Part shown: positions 37,886 through 47,970 of the stretch, piece after piece
How the letters are laid out: the number at the start of each line of letters is the position of its first letter
How positions within the stretch are numbered: position 1 is the first letter of the stretch
Source: Pseudomonas sp. KK4
GTDB taxonomy: Bacteria; Pseudomonadota; Gammaproteobacteria; Pseudomonadales; Pseudomonadaceae
DNA: 64,000 bases
Assembly: GCF_001984065.1 (NCBI RefSeq)
Contig: NZ_LYVP01000014.1
Span: 21,908 to 85,907 of the forward strand
Direction of reading: 5' to 3'
Program-made: the position numbers and the translations under genes
Notes under the pieces: generated by a model
Told to the model about the DNA's origin: nothing
Databases searched by the model: none
Seen by the model: the letters and a program-made list of their open reading frames with translations, nothing else

Positions 37886-40800
37886 TCAGGCCGCCGGTTC
37901 CAGCTCGGCGCTCACCGTGGCAGCGACGGGCGCTACCGCTTGACCGCTCAAGGCCAGGTCCAGCAACTCACGGTTGGCAACGGCGTACATGGCGTAATCG
38001 GTGCCGCTGGCGGCACGGATTTCCACCAGCATGGCGCGCCAGCGTTCGATCATGCTTTCGTGCTGCGCCATCCACGACGCCAGGCGTACTTCCACGTCCT
38101 GAGTGCCGTCGCCCTGTTGCAGGACGGAGATGGTGATCGCACGTTGCTGCCAGTCGACGTCATCGCGGAACGCCTCACGGGCCAGGGCTTGCCAGTTGTT
38201 CTCAACCGGCAAGGCACTGATCTGTTGCAGGTACCAGGTGATGTCCAGCGCGCTGCCCACCGCGAAGTAGGCTGTGGCCACTTCCGCAGGGTTCTGGCCG
38301 GTCACGTCGGAGGCTTCGATGATCGGCAGCAGGGTGTACAGGTGCGAAGTACCCGCGACCATACGCGCCAGCAACTCCGGCACACCGGCAGCGACGTACG
38401 CCTGATAGCGTGCCTGCCAGTTCTCGCGGATCTCGCCACTGAGCAGTTCGTCGAGCTTGAGGCCCAACTCTTTGAGGTGCGGACCGAAATGCGCGACGTC
38501 ACGGGCAGCGTTCTGCTCGTTGCGGCGGGCACGCAGGAACCAGCGCGTGGCACGACGGCCCAGGCGCATCAGCTCGTCCATCAACTCCAGTTGCACGTCA
38601 GCGGAAACCTGGTAGTCCAGGGCTTCAATCTGACGGAACCAGTGCGGGAGGTGGAAGATGTCACGCACGATCACGTAGGCGCCCGCCACGTTCGCCGGGC
38701 TCATGCCGGTGGACTCTTTGAGTCGCTGAACGAAGGTGATGCCCATGTGATTGACCAGATCGTTGGCGATCTGGGTGCTGACGATCTCGCGCTTGAGACG
38801 GTGACGGCGCATGGCTTCGGAGAACTTGCTCACCAGGGTCGGCGGGAAAGCGGTTTCCATGTCGCGGGTCAGGTAATCGTCGTCCGGCACCAGGGAGTTG
38901 AGCAGCGCTTCCTTGAGGTCGATCTTGCTGTAGGAGATCAGCACCGACAGCTCGGCACGGGTCAGGCCATGGCCCGCCGCGACGCGCTCGTTGATCTGCT
39001 CTTCCGACGGCAGGAACTCGATGGCGCGATCCAGCTTGCCGCGGCCTTCCAGGTCGTTCATCAGACGCTTGTATTCAGCGATGCGTGGCAGTGCACGACG
39101 AGCCGCCAGGGATAGGGCCTGGGTCTGCTTGTAGTTATTGCCCAGCACCAGGCTGCCGACCTCGTCGGTCATGCTCGCCAGCAACTCGTTGCGTTGCTTG
39201 GCGGTCATGTCGCCGGCCTGCACCACTTCGTTGAGCAGGATCTTGATGTTCACTTCGTGGTCGGAGCAGTCCACGCCACCGGCGTTGTCGATGAAGTCGG
39301 TGTTGGAACCGCCGCCATTGAGACCGAACTCCACACGACCCAGTTGGGTCATGCCCAGGTTACCGCCCTCGCCCACTACCTTGCAGCGCAGTTCGTTACC
39401 GTTCACGCGCAGTGCATCGTTGGCCTTGTCGCCGACATCGGCGTGGCTTTCGCTGCTGGCCTTGACGTAGGTACCGATACCGCCGTTCCACAACAGATCC
39501 ACCGGTGCCTTGAGCAAGGCATTGAGCAGTTCGGTCGGGGTCAGTTTGTCGGCCTTGATGTCGAAGCGTTCCTGCATCTGCGGGGAAATCGCAATGCTCT
39601 TCGCGCTGCGGGAGAAGATGCCGCCGCCTTCGGACATGATGCTGGTGTCGTAGTCCGACCACGCCGAACGTGGCAGGTCGAACAGGCGCTGACGCTCGGC
39701 GAAACTGGTCGCCGGGTTCGGGTTCGGATCGATGAAGATGTGCAAGTGGTTGAAGGCCGCGACCAGTTGCAGCTTGTCGGACATCAGCAAGCCGTTACCG
39801 AACACGTCACCGGCCATGTCGCCGACGCCGACCACCGTGATGCTGTCTTCCTGGACATTGATGCCGCGCTCGCGGAAGTGGCGCTGTACGCCGACCCACG
39901 CGCCCTTGGCGGTGATGCCCATTTTCTTGTGGTCGTAACCGGCCGAGCCACCGGAAGCGAACGCATCGCCCAGCCAGAAGCCGTAGTCGATGGCGATGCC
40001 ATTGGCGATGTCGGAGAAGGTCGCAGTGCCCTTGTCCGCGGCCACGACCAGGTACGGGTCATCGTCGTCATGACGCACGACGTTGGCCGGCGGCACCAGC
40101 GCGCCGTCCTTCAGGTTGTCGGTGATGTCCAACAGGCCCGAGATGAAGATGCGGTAGCAGGCAATGCCCTCGGCCGCGATCTCGTCGCGGCTGCCGCCCA
40201 GCGGCAGGCGACGCGGCAGGAAGCCGCCCTTGGCGCCCACCGGCACGATCACCGAGTTCTTCACCTGCTGGGCTTTTACCAGGCCCAGCACTTCGGTACG
40301 GAAGTCTTCTTCACGATCGGACCAGCGCAGACCACCGCGAGCGACGTTGCCGAAGCGCAGGTGCACGCCTTCGACGCGTGGCGAGTAGACGAAGATTTCG
40401 AACTTCGGTACAGGTTTCGGCAGCTCCGGAATCAGGTGCGGGTTGAACTTGAAGCTGAAGTACGACTTGTTATGACCGTTGGCGTCGGTCTGGTAGAAGT
40501 TGGTCCGCAGGGTCGCCTTGATCAGGTCCAGGTAGCGACGCAGGATGCGGTCTTCGTTGAGCACCTGAACGTCGTCCAGGGCGCTGAGGATCGCCTGCTC
40601 CAGTCGCTGCTGCTTGTCTTCCAGATCGTCGTCGCTGAGCTTGCGCGCCAGGTAGAAGCGGGTCTTGAACAACCGAGTCAGTTCACGAGCGATGTCGGTG
40701 TGGTTGTTCAGGGTGCTGGCGATGTAGCCCAGGTCGAAGCCCAGACGGATCTGTTTCAGGTAGCGGGCATAAGCGCGCAGCAACGCCACGTCGCGCCATG

Positions 40801-42787
40801 GCAGGCCGGCGGTCAGTACCAGGCGGTTGAACGCATCGTTCTCGGCATCGCCACGCACGATGTGGACGAACGCATCCTGCAGGGTGTCGTTGAGTTGCTG
40901 GATGTCCAGGTCCAGGCCTTCGGCGGCGGTGAACGCGAAGTCGTGAATCCAGAACTCGCGGCCGTTGGTGTGACGCAGGCGGTACGGGAACTCGCCCAGC
41001 ACGCGCAGGCCGAGGTTTTCCAGTATCGGCAACACGTCGGACAGGGCCAGCGGGGTGTCGGCGTGGTACAGCTTGCAATGCAGCTCGCGCTGGCCGGAGA
41101 CCTGGCCCAGCGGCTGATAGAAACTCATGACCAGCGATTTGTTTTCGTTCAGGCTCTGCAGGTGCTGCATGTCGACCACGGCCGAATGCGCCGCGAAACG
41201 CTCGCGGTAACCGGCGGGGAAGCCTTTCGGGAAGTCGGACAGCACGTTGGTGCCCTGGGCTTCACCGAAGGTTTCGACGGTCAGCGCCGAGTAATCGTCC
41301 TGCCAGCTGCGGCAGGCCTGGATCACTTCGTTTTCCAGCTGCTGCGGGTCGATGTCGATGCGATTTTTCGGGTCGACGCGCAGGATCAGTTGCACGCGGG
41401 CCAGCACGGACTCGGAGAAGAAGGTCCAGAACTCGCAATCGGAGGCTTTCAGGCGATCCATCAGCACTTGCTGGATCTTCTGGCGAACTTCGGTGGAATA
41501 GATGTCGCGCGGCACATAGGCCAGGCAGTAGCAGAAACGGCCGTACGGGTCTTTGCGCAGGAACACGCGGATCTTGTTGCGTTCCTGGATCTGCACGATC
41601 GACATCACGGTGCTGAACAGCTCGTCCACCGGGGTCTGGAACAGATCGTCCCGTGGCAGCACTTCGAGCACCTGAGCCAGTTCCTTGCCCAGGTGAGCCT
41701 TGGCCTGGAAGCCGGAACGGCGTTCGATTTCCGCGACCTTGCGGCGGATGTACGGGATGACCCGCACGCTCTCGCCGTACACCGAGGAGGTGTACAGGCC
41801 CATGAAACGGCATTCCTTGATGACTTTGCCGTCGGCATCGATTTCACGGATCGAAACGTAGTCCGGGTAGGCCGGACGGTGCACGCGGCTTGGGTGCGCG
41901 GCCTTGGCGAACGACAGCAGCGTCGGTTCGCGCAGGTAGTTCACGGCGTAGTCTTCGATGCGCAGGTCTTCGTAGGTCAGGCCGGTGCGCAGCAGTTTGG
42001 TCAGGCCCAGGAAGGAGTTCTGGTCGTACTCGATGTGGCCGCCATCGGCCTGGTCGGTGACCACGAACTCTTCATAGCCCAGGAAGGTGAAGTGGTTACC
42101 CACCAGCCATTCCAGGAAGCTCTTGATCTCGTTCTTTTCGTCGGCATCGACGGCGAAACGGCTGTTGTCCAGGTTGGTGAGGATTTCCTGGACCTTGGCC
42201 TTCATCGGCTCGAAATCGCCAACCGCGACCCGCACTTCAGCGAGCACTTGCTCCAGCTCTTTGGCCAGTACGTTCAGTTCGGCGGTGTTGGCGCAACGGT
42301 CGATTTCCAGGTACATCAACGACTCTTGCAGCACGTCGTCGCCCTGGGTGCCCTTGGGCAGGATTTCCAGCAGCTCACCCTTGCTGCCGCGACGCACGCT
42401 CAGCACAGTGGTTTGCAGGGTGTGGATGCTGTAGCCGCGACGGTTGAGCTCGGTGCGCACCGAGTCCACCAGGAATGGCAGGTCGTGGTGCAGCACTTCG
42501 ACCGCGGTGTGGGTCGACTGCCAGCCGTGACGTTCGTAATCGGGGTTGTAGACGCGCACTTGCGGCTGCGCGTGATCGAAGCGCTCAAGCAGGCGCCACG
42601 CAGAAAGAGTACAGCCAGCGAGGTCGGACAACCGACGTTGAGTCAGCTCGTCCAGGGAGATAATGCCGAAGAATTGCTCAGCGAACAGCGCCACTTGTGG
42701 CAGTGCCTGTTCACTGATGTGCTGCGCCAGTGCCGCTTGCAGTTGGTGCTGGAAGTCGGCTTTGCTGGCTGCGGTGAAGAACGCCAT
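37886..42787 (-). CDS. gdhB: NAD-specific glutamate dehydrogenase, 180-kDa class
   Basis: A 1633-aa cytoplasmic enzyme converting glutamate to 2-oxoglutarate and ammonia with NAD+. It is of the large GDH-180 type with long N- and C-terminal regulatory regions around the catalytic core. The core is seen in HLRFGNVARGGLRWSDREEDFRTEVLGLVKAQQVKNSVIVPVGAKGGFLP, followed by GIACYRIFISGLLDITDN, DKGTATFSDIANGIA and FASGGSAGYDHKKMGITAKGAW. ACT-like regulatory domains lie N-terminal. The start is at 42787, with GCGGAG upstream. The length is normal for the class (about 1620). In P. aeruginosa it is PA3068, next to the genes matching the MoxR/VWA operon here (recalled). Confidence 0.96.
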   Translation of the reverse strand: MAFFTAASKADFQHQLQAALAQHISEQALPQVALFAEQFFGIISLDELTQRRLSDLAGCTLSAWRLLERFDHAQPQVRVYNPDYERHGWQSTHTAVEVLHHDLPFLVDSVRTELNRRGYSIHTLQTTVLSVRRGSKGELLEILPKGTQGDDVLQESLMYLEIDRCANTAELNVLAKELEQVLAEVRVAVGDFEPMKAKVQEILTNLDNSRFAVDADEKNEIKSFLEWLVGNHFTFLGYEEFVVTDQADGGHIEYDQNSFLGLTKLLRTGLTYEDLRIEDYAVNYLREPTLLSFAKAAHPSRVHRPAYPDYVSIREIDADGKVIKECRFMGLYTSSVYGESVRVIPYIRRKVAEIERRSGFQAKAHLGKELAQVLEVLPRDDLFQTPVDELFSTVMSIVQIQERNKIRVFLRKDPYGRFCYCLAYVPRDIYSTEVRQKIQQVLMDRLKASDCEFWTFFSESVLARVQLILRVDPKNRIDIDPQQLENEVIQACRSWQDDYSALTVETFGEAQGTNVLSDFPKGFPAGYRERFAAHSAVVDMQHLQSLNENKSLVMSFYQPLGQVSGQRELHCKLYHADTPLALSDVLPILENLGLRVLGEFPYRLRHTNGREFWIHDFAFTAAEGLDLDIQQLNDTLQDAFVHIVRGDAENDAFNRLVLTAGLPWRDVALLRAYARYLKQIRLGFDLGYIASTLNNHTDIARELTRLFKTRFYLARKLSDDDLEDKQQRLEQAILSALDDVQVLNEDRILRRYLDLIKATLRTNFYQTDANGHNKSYFSFKFNPHLIPELPKPVPKFEIFVYSPRVEGVHLRFGNVARGGLRWSDREEDFRTEVLGLVKAQQVKNSVIVPVGAKGGFLPRRLPLGGSRDEIAAEGIACYRIFISGLLDITDNLKDGALVPPANVVRHDDDDPYLVVAADKGTATFSDIANGIAIDYGFWLGDAFASGGSAGYDHKKMGITAKGAWVGVQRHFRERGINVQEDSITVVGVGDMAGDVFGNGLLMSDKLQLVAAFNHLHIFIDPNPNPATSFAERQRLFDLPRSAWSDYDTSIMSEGGGIFSRSAKSIAISPQMQERFDIKADKLTPTELLNALLKAPVDLLWNGGIGTYVKASSESHADVGDKANDALRVNGNELRCKVVGEGGNLGMTQLGRVEFGLNGGGSNTDFIDNAGGVDCSDHEVNIKILLNEVVQAGDMTAKQRNELLASMTDEVGSLVLGNNYKQTQALSLAARRALPRIAEYKRLMNDLEGRGKLDRAIEFLPSEEQINERVAAGHGLTRAELSVLISYSKIDLKEALLNSLVPDDDYLTRDMETAFPPTLVSKFSEAMRRHRLKREIVSTQIANDLVNHMGITFVQRLKESTGMSPANVAGAYVIVRDIFHLPHWFRQIEALDYQVSADVQLELMDELMRLGRRATRWFLRARRNEQNAARDVAHFGPHLKELGLKLDELLSGEIRENWQARYQAYVAAGVPELLARMVAGTSHLYTLLPIIEASDVTGQNPAEVATAYFAVGSALDITWYLQQISALPVENNWQALAREAFRDDVDWQQRAITISVLQQGDGTQDVEVRLASWMAQHESMIERWRAMLVEIRAASGTDYAMYAVANRELLDLALSGQAVAPVAATVSAELEPAA

Positions 42788-43269
42788 CTGTGGTACTCCG
42801 CTAGGGCTTGTTATTGATGGAAGCGTCGCGTGCAAAACCCCTGTTCGGGGCTACCCGTCAGCCTGTTCCTGATTCTCGGGCAGAGGAAACAGGGTGACAG
42901 GTGGGTGAAGCTGGACGAGACACTCAGGTCACATTCACCTTCCGTGAATGGGCATCTGCAAAAACGACTGCGCGATCAAAGGCTCAATGTCTTTACAGGT
43001 ATCCATTCGATGCGCAGCTTAACCAGTGCGGCAAGGCCCCTGCTTGCGGTGCTGCGACATATTCGGTCATCGGCACGCAGCTTGGCGGCGACGCATCGAA
43101 CAACACTAGCAGTCCGGGTGAAAATCGGGGGTTTTCTGACCGTATCAAGCAGTAACCGGCAACAAAAAACGTGACCGTCCACGCCCTCACGGGAACCAAA
43201 GCGAACCGTCCCACACTGCGGAACGGTCCGTGAACGACGACTACCCTCGAAGGATCAAGCGCGACCGGA
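42788..43269. other. gene-free stretch between gdhB and the zinc-ribbon gene
   Basis: It probably holds the gdhB promoter near the left end and the 3' end of the zinc-ribbon transcript on the right. An open frame on the plus strand (42901-43155) lacks a ribosome site and recognisable sequence. No repeats or operator were identified. Confidence 0.55.
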
Positions 43270-44661
43270 TCAGTCGATCAAGTCTTCTGTCGCTTGAAAT
43301 CTGCTCACCGTGGCACAGTCGTAACACATCGTCTGAACCGTCATCTTGTCCATGCTGGCGTCGATGTTGTTTGAATCACACTCACGACAAAACAGTTGCA
43401 GATGCGCGTCGACAATATCCTGGGCCATGGTTGCGGCAAAAAATTGCGGGACCAGCTCGTCACGCCAGTAAAGCCCCGGGGACTTGGAGAAACACGCCCC
43501 GCTGTCCTTGAGCACCACGTCATACAACAGACGCTGCAAGGCCGATTGAGGTACCCGAGTGTCTCGGTAGGCCGTCTTGCGCCAGTCCCGCGCGAGGGCA
43601 TCCTGGGACGTTCGCAGCATATTGCGCGGAATGGTATTGGACGCGTGGGTTCGCCCCTTTGAATTGCCGGTGGCATAAAAATGCGCGGCATTCCTCACCG
43701 CCAATCGCGCAAAGTAATAGATGTGACTGACCGAAAAATTCTGCAACAGCTGTCCAATCACGGTCTTAGCGCTACCCTCGGCACTGAACACAAAGCTCAC
43801 TTCCCTGGCCAGCACATGAATGTATTGCAGCGACTCTTCCCGGGCGAGTCGGAACATCAGCGCATACAACTCGCTTTTCCAGAGCGCCTGCACGCCTGCG
43901 GACAGCTCCTGATAGAGCGCTGCATACAGCGAATCGCGGGGGCATCGCATCCCGGACTCCAGGGCAACATTGGCGATCCAGCGAACGGCAAAGTAATTAC
44001 TGATCGGGCAGCCGGACGACCGGTCAAACGCCTTGATATCCGACGCCAGGTCCACTGCCAGCGCACCCTGCTCGATGAGGTCTTTGATCAGTTCCTTGCT
44101 GTAATCCTCGCTGGGTGCCAGCGGTTCGCCCCTGCCTACGGCATCCAGGGGCTCTATGCTGTCGCCCCCTGCTGTGCGCCCATCGTCCAACAGCGCGAGC
44201 AGTACCAGCTTCTGTACGAAGCTCAGTGACGTCAAAGGGACAGGCGCACCGGGCGCGCCGTAGCGTTTTTCAAGCTCTCGCCGATTACGATCGGCCTGCT
44301 CGGCGAGTTCCAGTTGTCGAACCTTGTCACACTCGGTACACGAACACCGTTTTTCCCGACCATAACCTGTTGCGATATGACGGTGTTCGCAACGAACGCA
44401 CTTGTATGGCTGGCGCAGTGTGGCCGAGGTGCCTTTGGCGTGTCGGCGCACCCACATCGGCAACAAGCAGTAGGGGCAGGTCAAATCCTTGCTGACGATG
44501 GGCGGCAGCACTTTCAACAAGCTATGGACGTAACCGGGAATCTTGTACTCACTGATCAGCACGGCACTTTTCTCGCCATTGAGATAACGCCGGTACAGCT
44601 CCTCTACCTGTTGCTCGGTCAAGTGGCTGATCTCAGCCGCCCAGGGGAAATACTCTCTCAT
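43270..44661 (-). CDS. unrecognised protein with zinc-ribbon cysteine clusters
   Basis: A 463-aa protein that I cannot assign. Cysteine clusters suggest zinc binding: CPYC...CVRC (residues ~62-93), CSC-TEC (~106-110) and a C-terminal CREC...CYDC. The N-terminus (LTEQQVEELYRRYLNGEKSAVLISEYKIPGYVHSLLKVLPP) is helix-turn-helix-like. The middle is a long all-helical region with many arginines. This could be a nucleic-acid-binding or transposon/defence-related regulator, but that is a guess. AAAGGA precedes the ATG at a slightly long distance. It interrupts the gene order gdhB/MoxR operon that is continuous in P. aeruginosa (recalled), suggesting a later insertion. Confidence 0.75.
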   Translation of the reverse strand: MREYFPWAAEISHLTEQQVEELYRRYLNGEKSAVLISEYKIPGYVHSLLKVLPPIVSKDLTCPYCLLPMWVRRHAKGTSATLRQPYKCVRCEHRHIATGYGREKRCSCTECDKVRQLELAEQADRNRRELEKRYGAPGAPVPLTSLSFVQKLVLLALLDDGRTAGGDSIEPLDAVGRGEPLAPSEDYSKELIKDLIEQGALAVDLASDIKAFDRSSGCPISNYFAVRWIANVALESGMRCPRDSLYAALYQELSAGVQALWKSELYALMFRLAREESLQYIHVLAREVSFVFSAEGSAKTVIGQLLQNFSVSHIYYFARLAVRNAAHFYATGNSKGRTHASNTIPRNMLRTSQDALARDWRKTAYRDTRVPQSALQRLLYDVVLKDSGACFSKSPGLYWRDELVPQFFAATMAQDIVDAHLQLFCRECDSNNIDASMDKMTVQTMCYDCATVSRFQATEDLID

Positions 44662-44962
44662 CTGAAGAGGTCCTTTTTTTCGTTATTTTTCAACGCATTC
44701 CCTTGCAACCAAAGCGCCACGGTAAGGCAACGAAAACGAGTGGAACAGGCAAAAATGCTGCCCTGACCGGCACATCAGAAACTTCATGCGTGCTGCCGGC
44801 AGACGTTTGACAGAAATGTCTTTCATCATTCACAAAACCCTCGATATGAGGGATTTTGAATTCATCCAAATGATGATGAAAAATGAGAGCCAGCATAATC
44901 ACGCGCAAGCTGGCAAAATTGGCGGATGCCCTTCCCCCGCCCAACGAGCCAGGAATTACCCC
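44662..44962. other. divergent intergenic region with a strong stem-loop
   Basis: It carries nested palindromes at 44821-44881 and a dyad GCCAGC/GCTGGC at 44889-44914 that overlaps CATAAT, a -10-like hexamer. Promoters for both flanking genes should lie here. Confidence 0.5.
44834..44857. repeat. terminator-like hairpin in divergent region
   Basis: AAAACCCTC / GAGGG(A)TTTT stem with a 5-nt loop, nested in an outer 8-bp inverted repeat (44821-44828 with 44874-44881). It sits upstream of both neighbours, so it is not a normal terminator for either. Confidence 0.5.
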
Positions 44963-45316
44963 ATGCAAATGACCACCGCCCTCTTGATCGTCAACCCTTG
45001 CGATGACGAAGAAGACAACATGGCCATGCTCGCCTGTCACAGTGACAAGGGCGAAATGTTCCTGATGACCCGCTACCCCGACGAGGACGAGTTGGAGATC
45101 ACACTGGACGGCGAGCCCTCGACCCTCGAAGGCGTGAAAGTCACCCTCAGCCCTACCCTGTTGAAGATCGAAATCGCAGCGGCCGATGCCGATGCGCTCA
45201 ATGGCGACGACGTGCTGGAGATCACCCACAGCACCGATGCCGGGGACCTGGCTGAAGTTGAAGAGACCCTGCAGAACATTCTCAAGGGGACCGGGACGTA
45301 CGTCAGTCAGCTTTGA
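44963..45316 (+). CDS. small acidic conserved hypothetical protein upstream of MoxR operon 2
   Basis: A 117-aa very acidic cytoplasmic protein (DEEDN, YPDEDELEITLDGEPSTLEGVKVTLSPTLLKIEIAAADADAL) without signal peptide. AGGA precedes the ATG. It takes the place held by PA3069 between gdhB and the MoxR gene in P. aeruginosa (recalled). It is separated from the operon by 253 bp with REP sequences, so it is probably transcribed alone. Function unknown. Confidence 0.8.
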   Translation: MQMTTALLIVNPCDDEEDNMAMLACHSDKGEMFLMTRYPDEDELEITLDGEPSTLEGVKVTLSPTLLKIEIAAADADALNGDDVLEITHSTDAGDLAEVEETLQNILKGTGTYVSQL

Positions 45317-45333
45317 TGTTGTCCGGGCGGGCC

Positions 45334-45392
45334 GCTTCGCGGGCATGTTCGCTCCTACAGGGCCCGCCGCCTGACCTGCAGGAGCGAGAAGC
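45334..45392. repeat. degenerate REP pair
   Basis: GCTTCGCGGGCATGTTCGCT...CAG (45334-45361) and CTGCAGGAGCGAGAAGCGC (45374-45392), a degraded relation of the GTAGGAGCGAGC class. Confidence 0.65.
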
Positions 45393-45446
45393 GCCCGAAA
45401 GAACGCCGCAGCCCCACGCACCTGCAAACTTGCAAAGACTTCACCC

Positions 45447-45475
45447 GGCATTTCCCGCACTTTGCACAAAATGCC
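45447..45475 (+). promoter_or_regulatory. inverted repeat in the promoter region of MoxR operon 2
   Basis: GGCATTT (45447-45453) and AAATGCC (45469-45475) separated by 15 bp, about 95 bp before the MoxR start. It is a possible operator; the binding protein is unknown. Confidence 0.3.
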
Positions 45476-45569
45476 GTTAGTCGCCGCACCCCGCGATGGA
45501 TTAAAGTAACGCCCCCAGCCCTGGCGTTATACGAACGTCTTCGGTCACCCTTTCCAGGAACAGTCATCG

Positions 45570-46529
<960 letters not shown>

Positions 46530-46534
46530 CCCCG

Positions 46535-47479
46535 ATGAACGCCCCCCTGCCAGCCCAACCCGGCATCCGCGTGACGCTCGCCGACCTGATCGAGATGCGC
46601 CATCGCGTGCGCGAAGTGCAGCTGTTCTCGACGCCGAGCCAGCGCAGCCCGTTGATCGGCCTGCACCACTCCAAGCTGCGCGGGCGTGGCGTGGATTTCG
46701 ATCAGGTGCGGGTCTATCAGGCCGGCGACGACGTGCGGACCATCGACTGGCGCGTCACCGCCCGCACCCAGGAACCGCACACCAAGCTGTTCCATGAGGA
46801 GCGCGAGCGGCCGATCTTTATCATGGTCGAGCAGAGTCGTCGGTTGTTTTTCGGTTCGGGGATGATGTTCAAGTCAGTGCTCGCCGCCCAGGCCGCGAGC
46901 CTGATCGGCTGGGCTGCGCTGGGGCACAACGATCGCGTGGGCGGCCTGGTGTTCGGTGACAACGAACACTACGAAATCAAACCCCGACGCAGCAAACAGA
47001 GTCTGCTGCAATTGCTCAACCGACTGGTGCGGGTCAATCAATCGCTGCACACCGAAAGCGAGCCGGATCGCGATGCGTTCGGCATTGCCCTGCGCCGCGC
47101 CCGGGAAGTCTCGCGCCCGGGCAGTCTGGTGATCGTGATCTGCGATGAGCGCGCCTTGAGTGACAGCGCCGAACAGCAGTTGAGCCTGTTGTCGCGCCAT
47201 TGCGACCTGTTGCTGCTGCCGCTGTCCGATCCGCTGGATCACGCCCTGCCCGCTGCCGGATTGCTGCGCTTTGCCGAGCGCGGTGCGCAACTGGAACTCG
47301 ACACCCTGAATTTCGACCTGCGCCAGACCTACCGCGCCCAGGCCGAAGCGCGGATCGCCCGTTGGGAACGACTGGCGCAAAAGCTGCGGGTGTTGATGAT
47401 GCCGCTGAGCACCCAGAGCGAAATGGTCGAGCAACTGCGCGAATACCTCAACCCGCAGAAACCGGGGAAAGGTCGATGA
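46535..47479 (+). CDS. DUF58 protein, system 2
   Basis: A 314-aa DUF58 protein with [45 protein letters not shown] and then a VWA-like fold ([35 protein letters not shown]). The ATG at 46535 is 5 nt after the MoxR stop. The last codons overlap the DUF4381 gene. The residue pattern is closer to a typical DUF58 than the system 1 copy. It is predicted cytoplasmic. Confidence 0.93.
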   Translation: [314 protein letters not shown]

Positions 47480-47970
47480 ACAGTCTCGACCAGCTGCAAC
47501 CGCTGATTTCACCTCCACCGATCGGGTTCTGGCCACCGGCGCCGGGCTGGTGGCTGTTGCTGCTACTGCTGCCCGCCATCGGCTTCGGATTATGGAAGCT
47601 GCGGCGTTTCCTGCCGCAAAAACGCCCCGTGGTGCGCGCCGAACAGCCCCTGGACCCGGTGCGCCTTGCGGCGCTGGCAGAACTGGCACTGATGCCCAAA
47701 CCTTATGACGGCGCCCCCGCCGGCGCCTGGCTGCAGCAACTCAATGGCCTGCTCAAGCGCCTGTGCCGCAACCACTACCCCTACAGCCAAAGCCACACCC
47801 TCAACGGTCGCAAATGGCTGGCCTTCCTCGACAACCGCTGCCCGGCCGCCGGCCTGACCCGCTGGATGGTGCTGGTCGAAGGCGCCTACAAACCTGAATG
47901 CAAACTCGACGACAAGGCCATCGCCGGCCTGACCCAAGCCGTCGACACCTGGATTCGCAAACATGTTTGA
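47476..47970 (+). CDS. DUF4381 membrane protein, system 2
   Basis: A 164-aa protein with the N-terminal LDQLQPLISPPPIGFWPPAPGWW and a membrane helix (WLLLLLLPAIGFGLWKLRRF). A cytoplasmic part contains LQQLNGLLKRLCRNHYPYSQSHTLNGRKWLAFLDNRC. It lacks the REPIN-derived stretch of its paralogue at 12912 and shows the normal length. It overlaps both neighbours (4 nt and 8 nt). Confidence 0.9.
   Translation: MNSLDQLQPLISPPPIGFWPPAPGWWLLLLLLPAIGFGLWKLRRFLPQKRPVVRAEQPLDPVRLAALAELALMPKPYDGAPAGAWLQQLNGLLKRLCRNHYPYSQSHTLNGRKWLAFLDNRCPAAGLTRWMVLVEGAYKPECKLDDKAIAGLTQAVDTWIRKHV

Noticed and set aside
39194..42817. 1207-codon open frame on the plus strand opposite gdhB
   Set aside because: Mirror of the conserved GDH codons; it has no ribosome site or recognisable sequence.
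42901..43155. 84-codon plus-strand frame between gdhB and the zinc-ribbon gene
   Set aside because: No ribosome site, no recognised sequence and no partner; it might be a gene remnant, but evidence is too thin.
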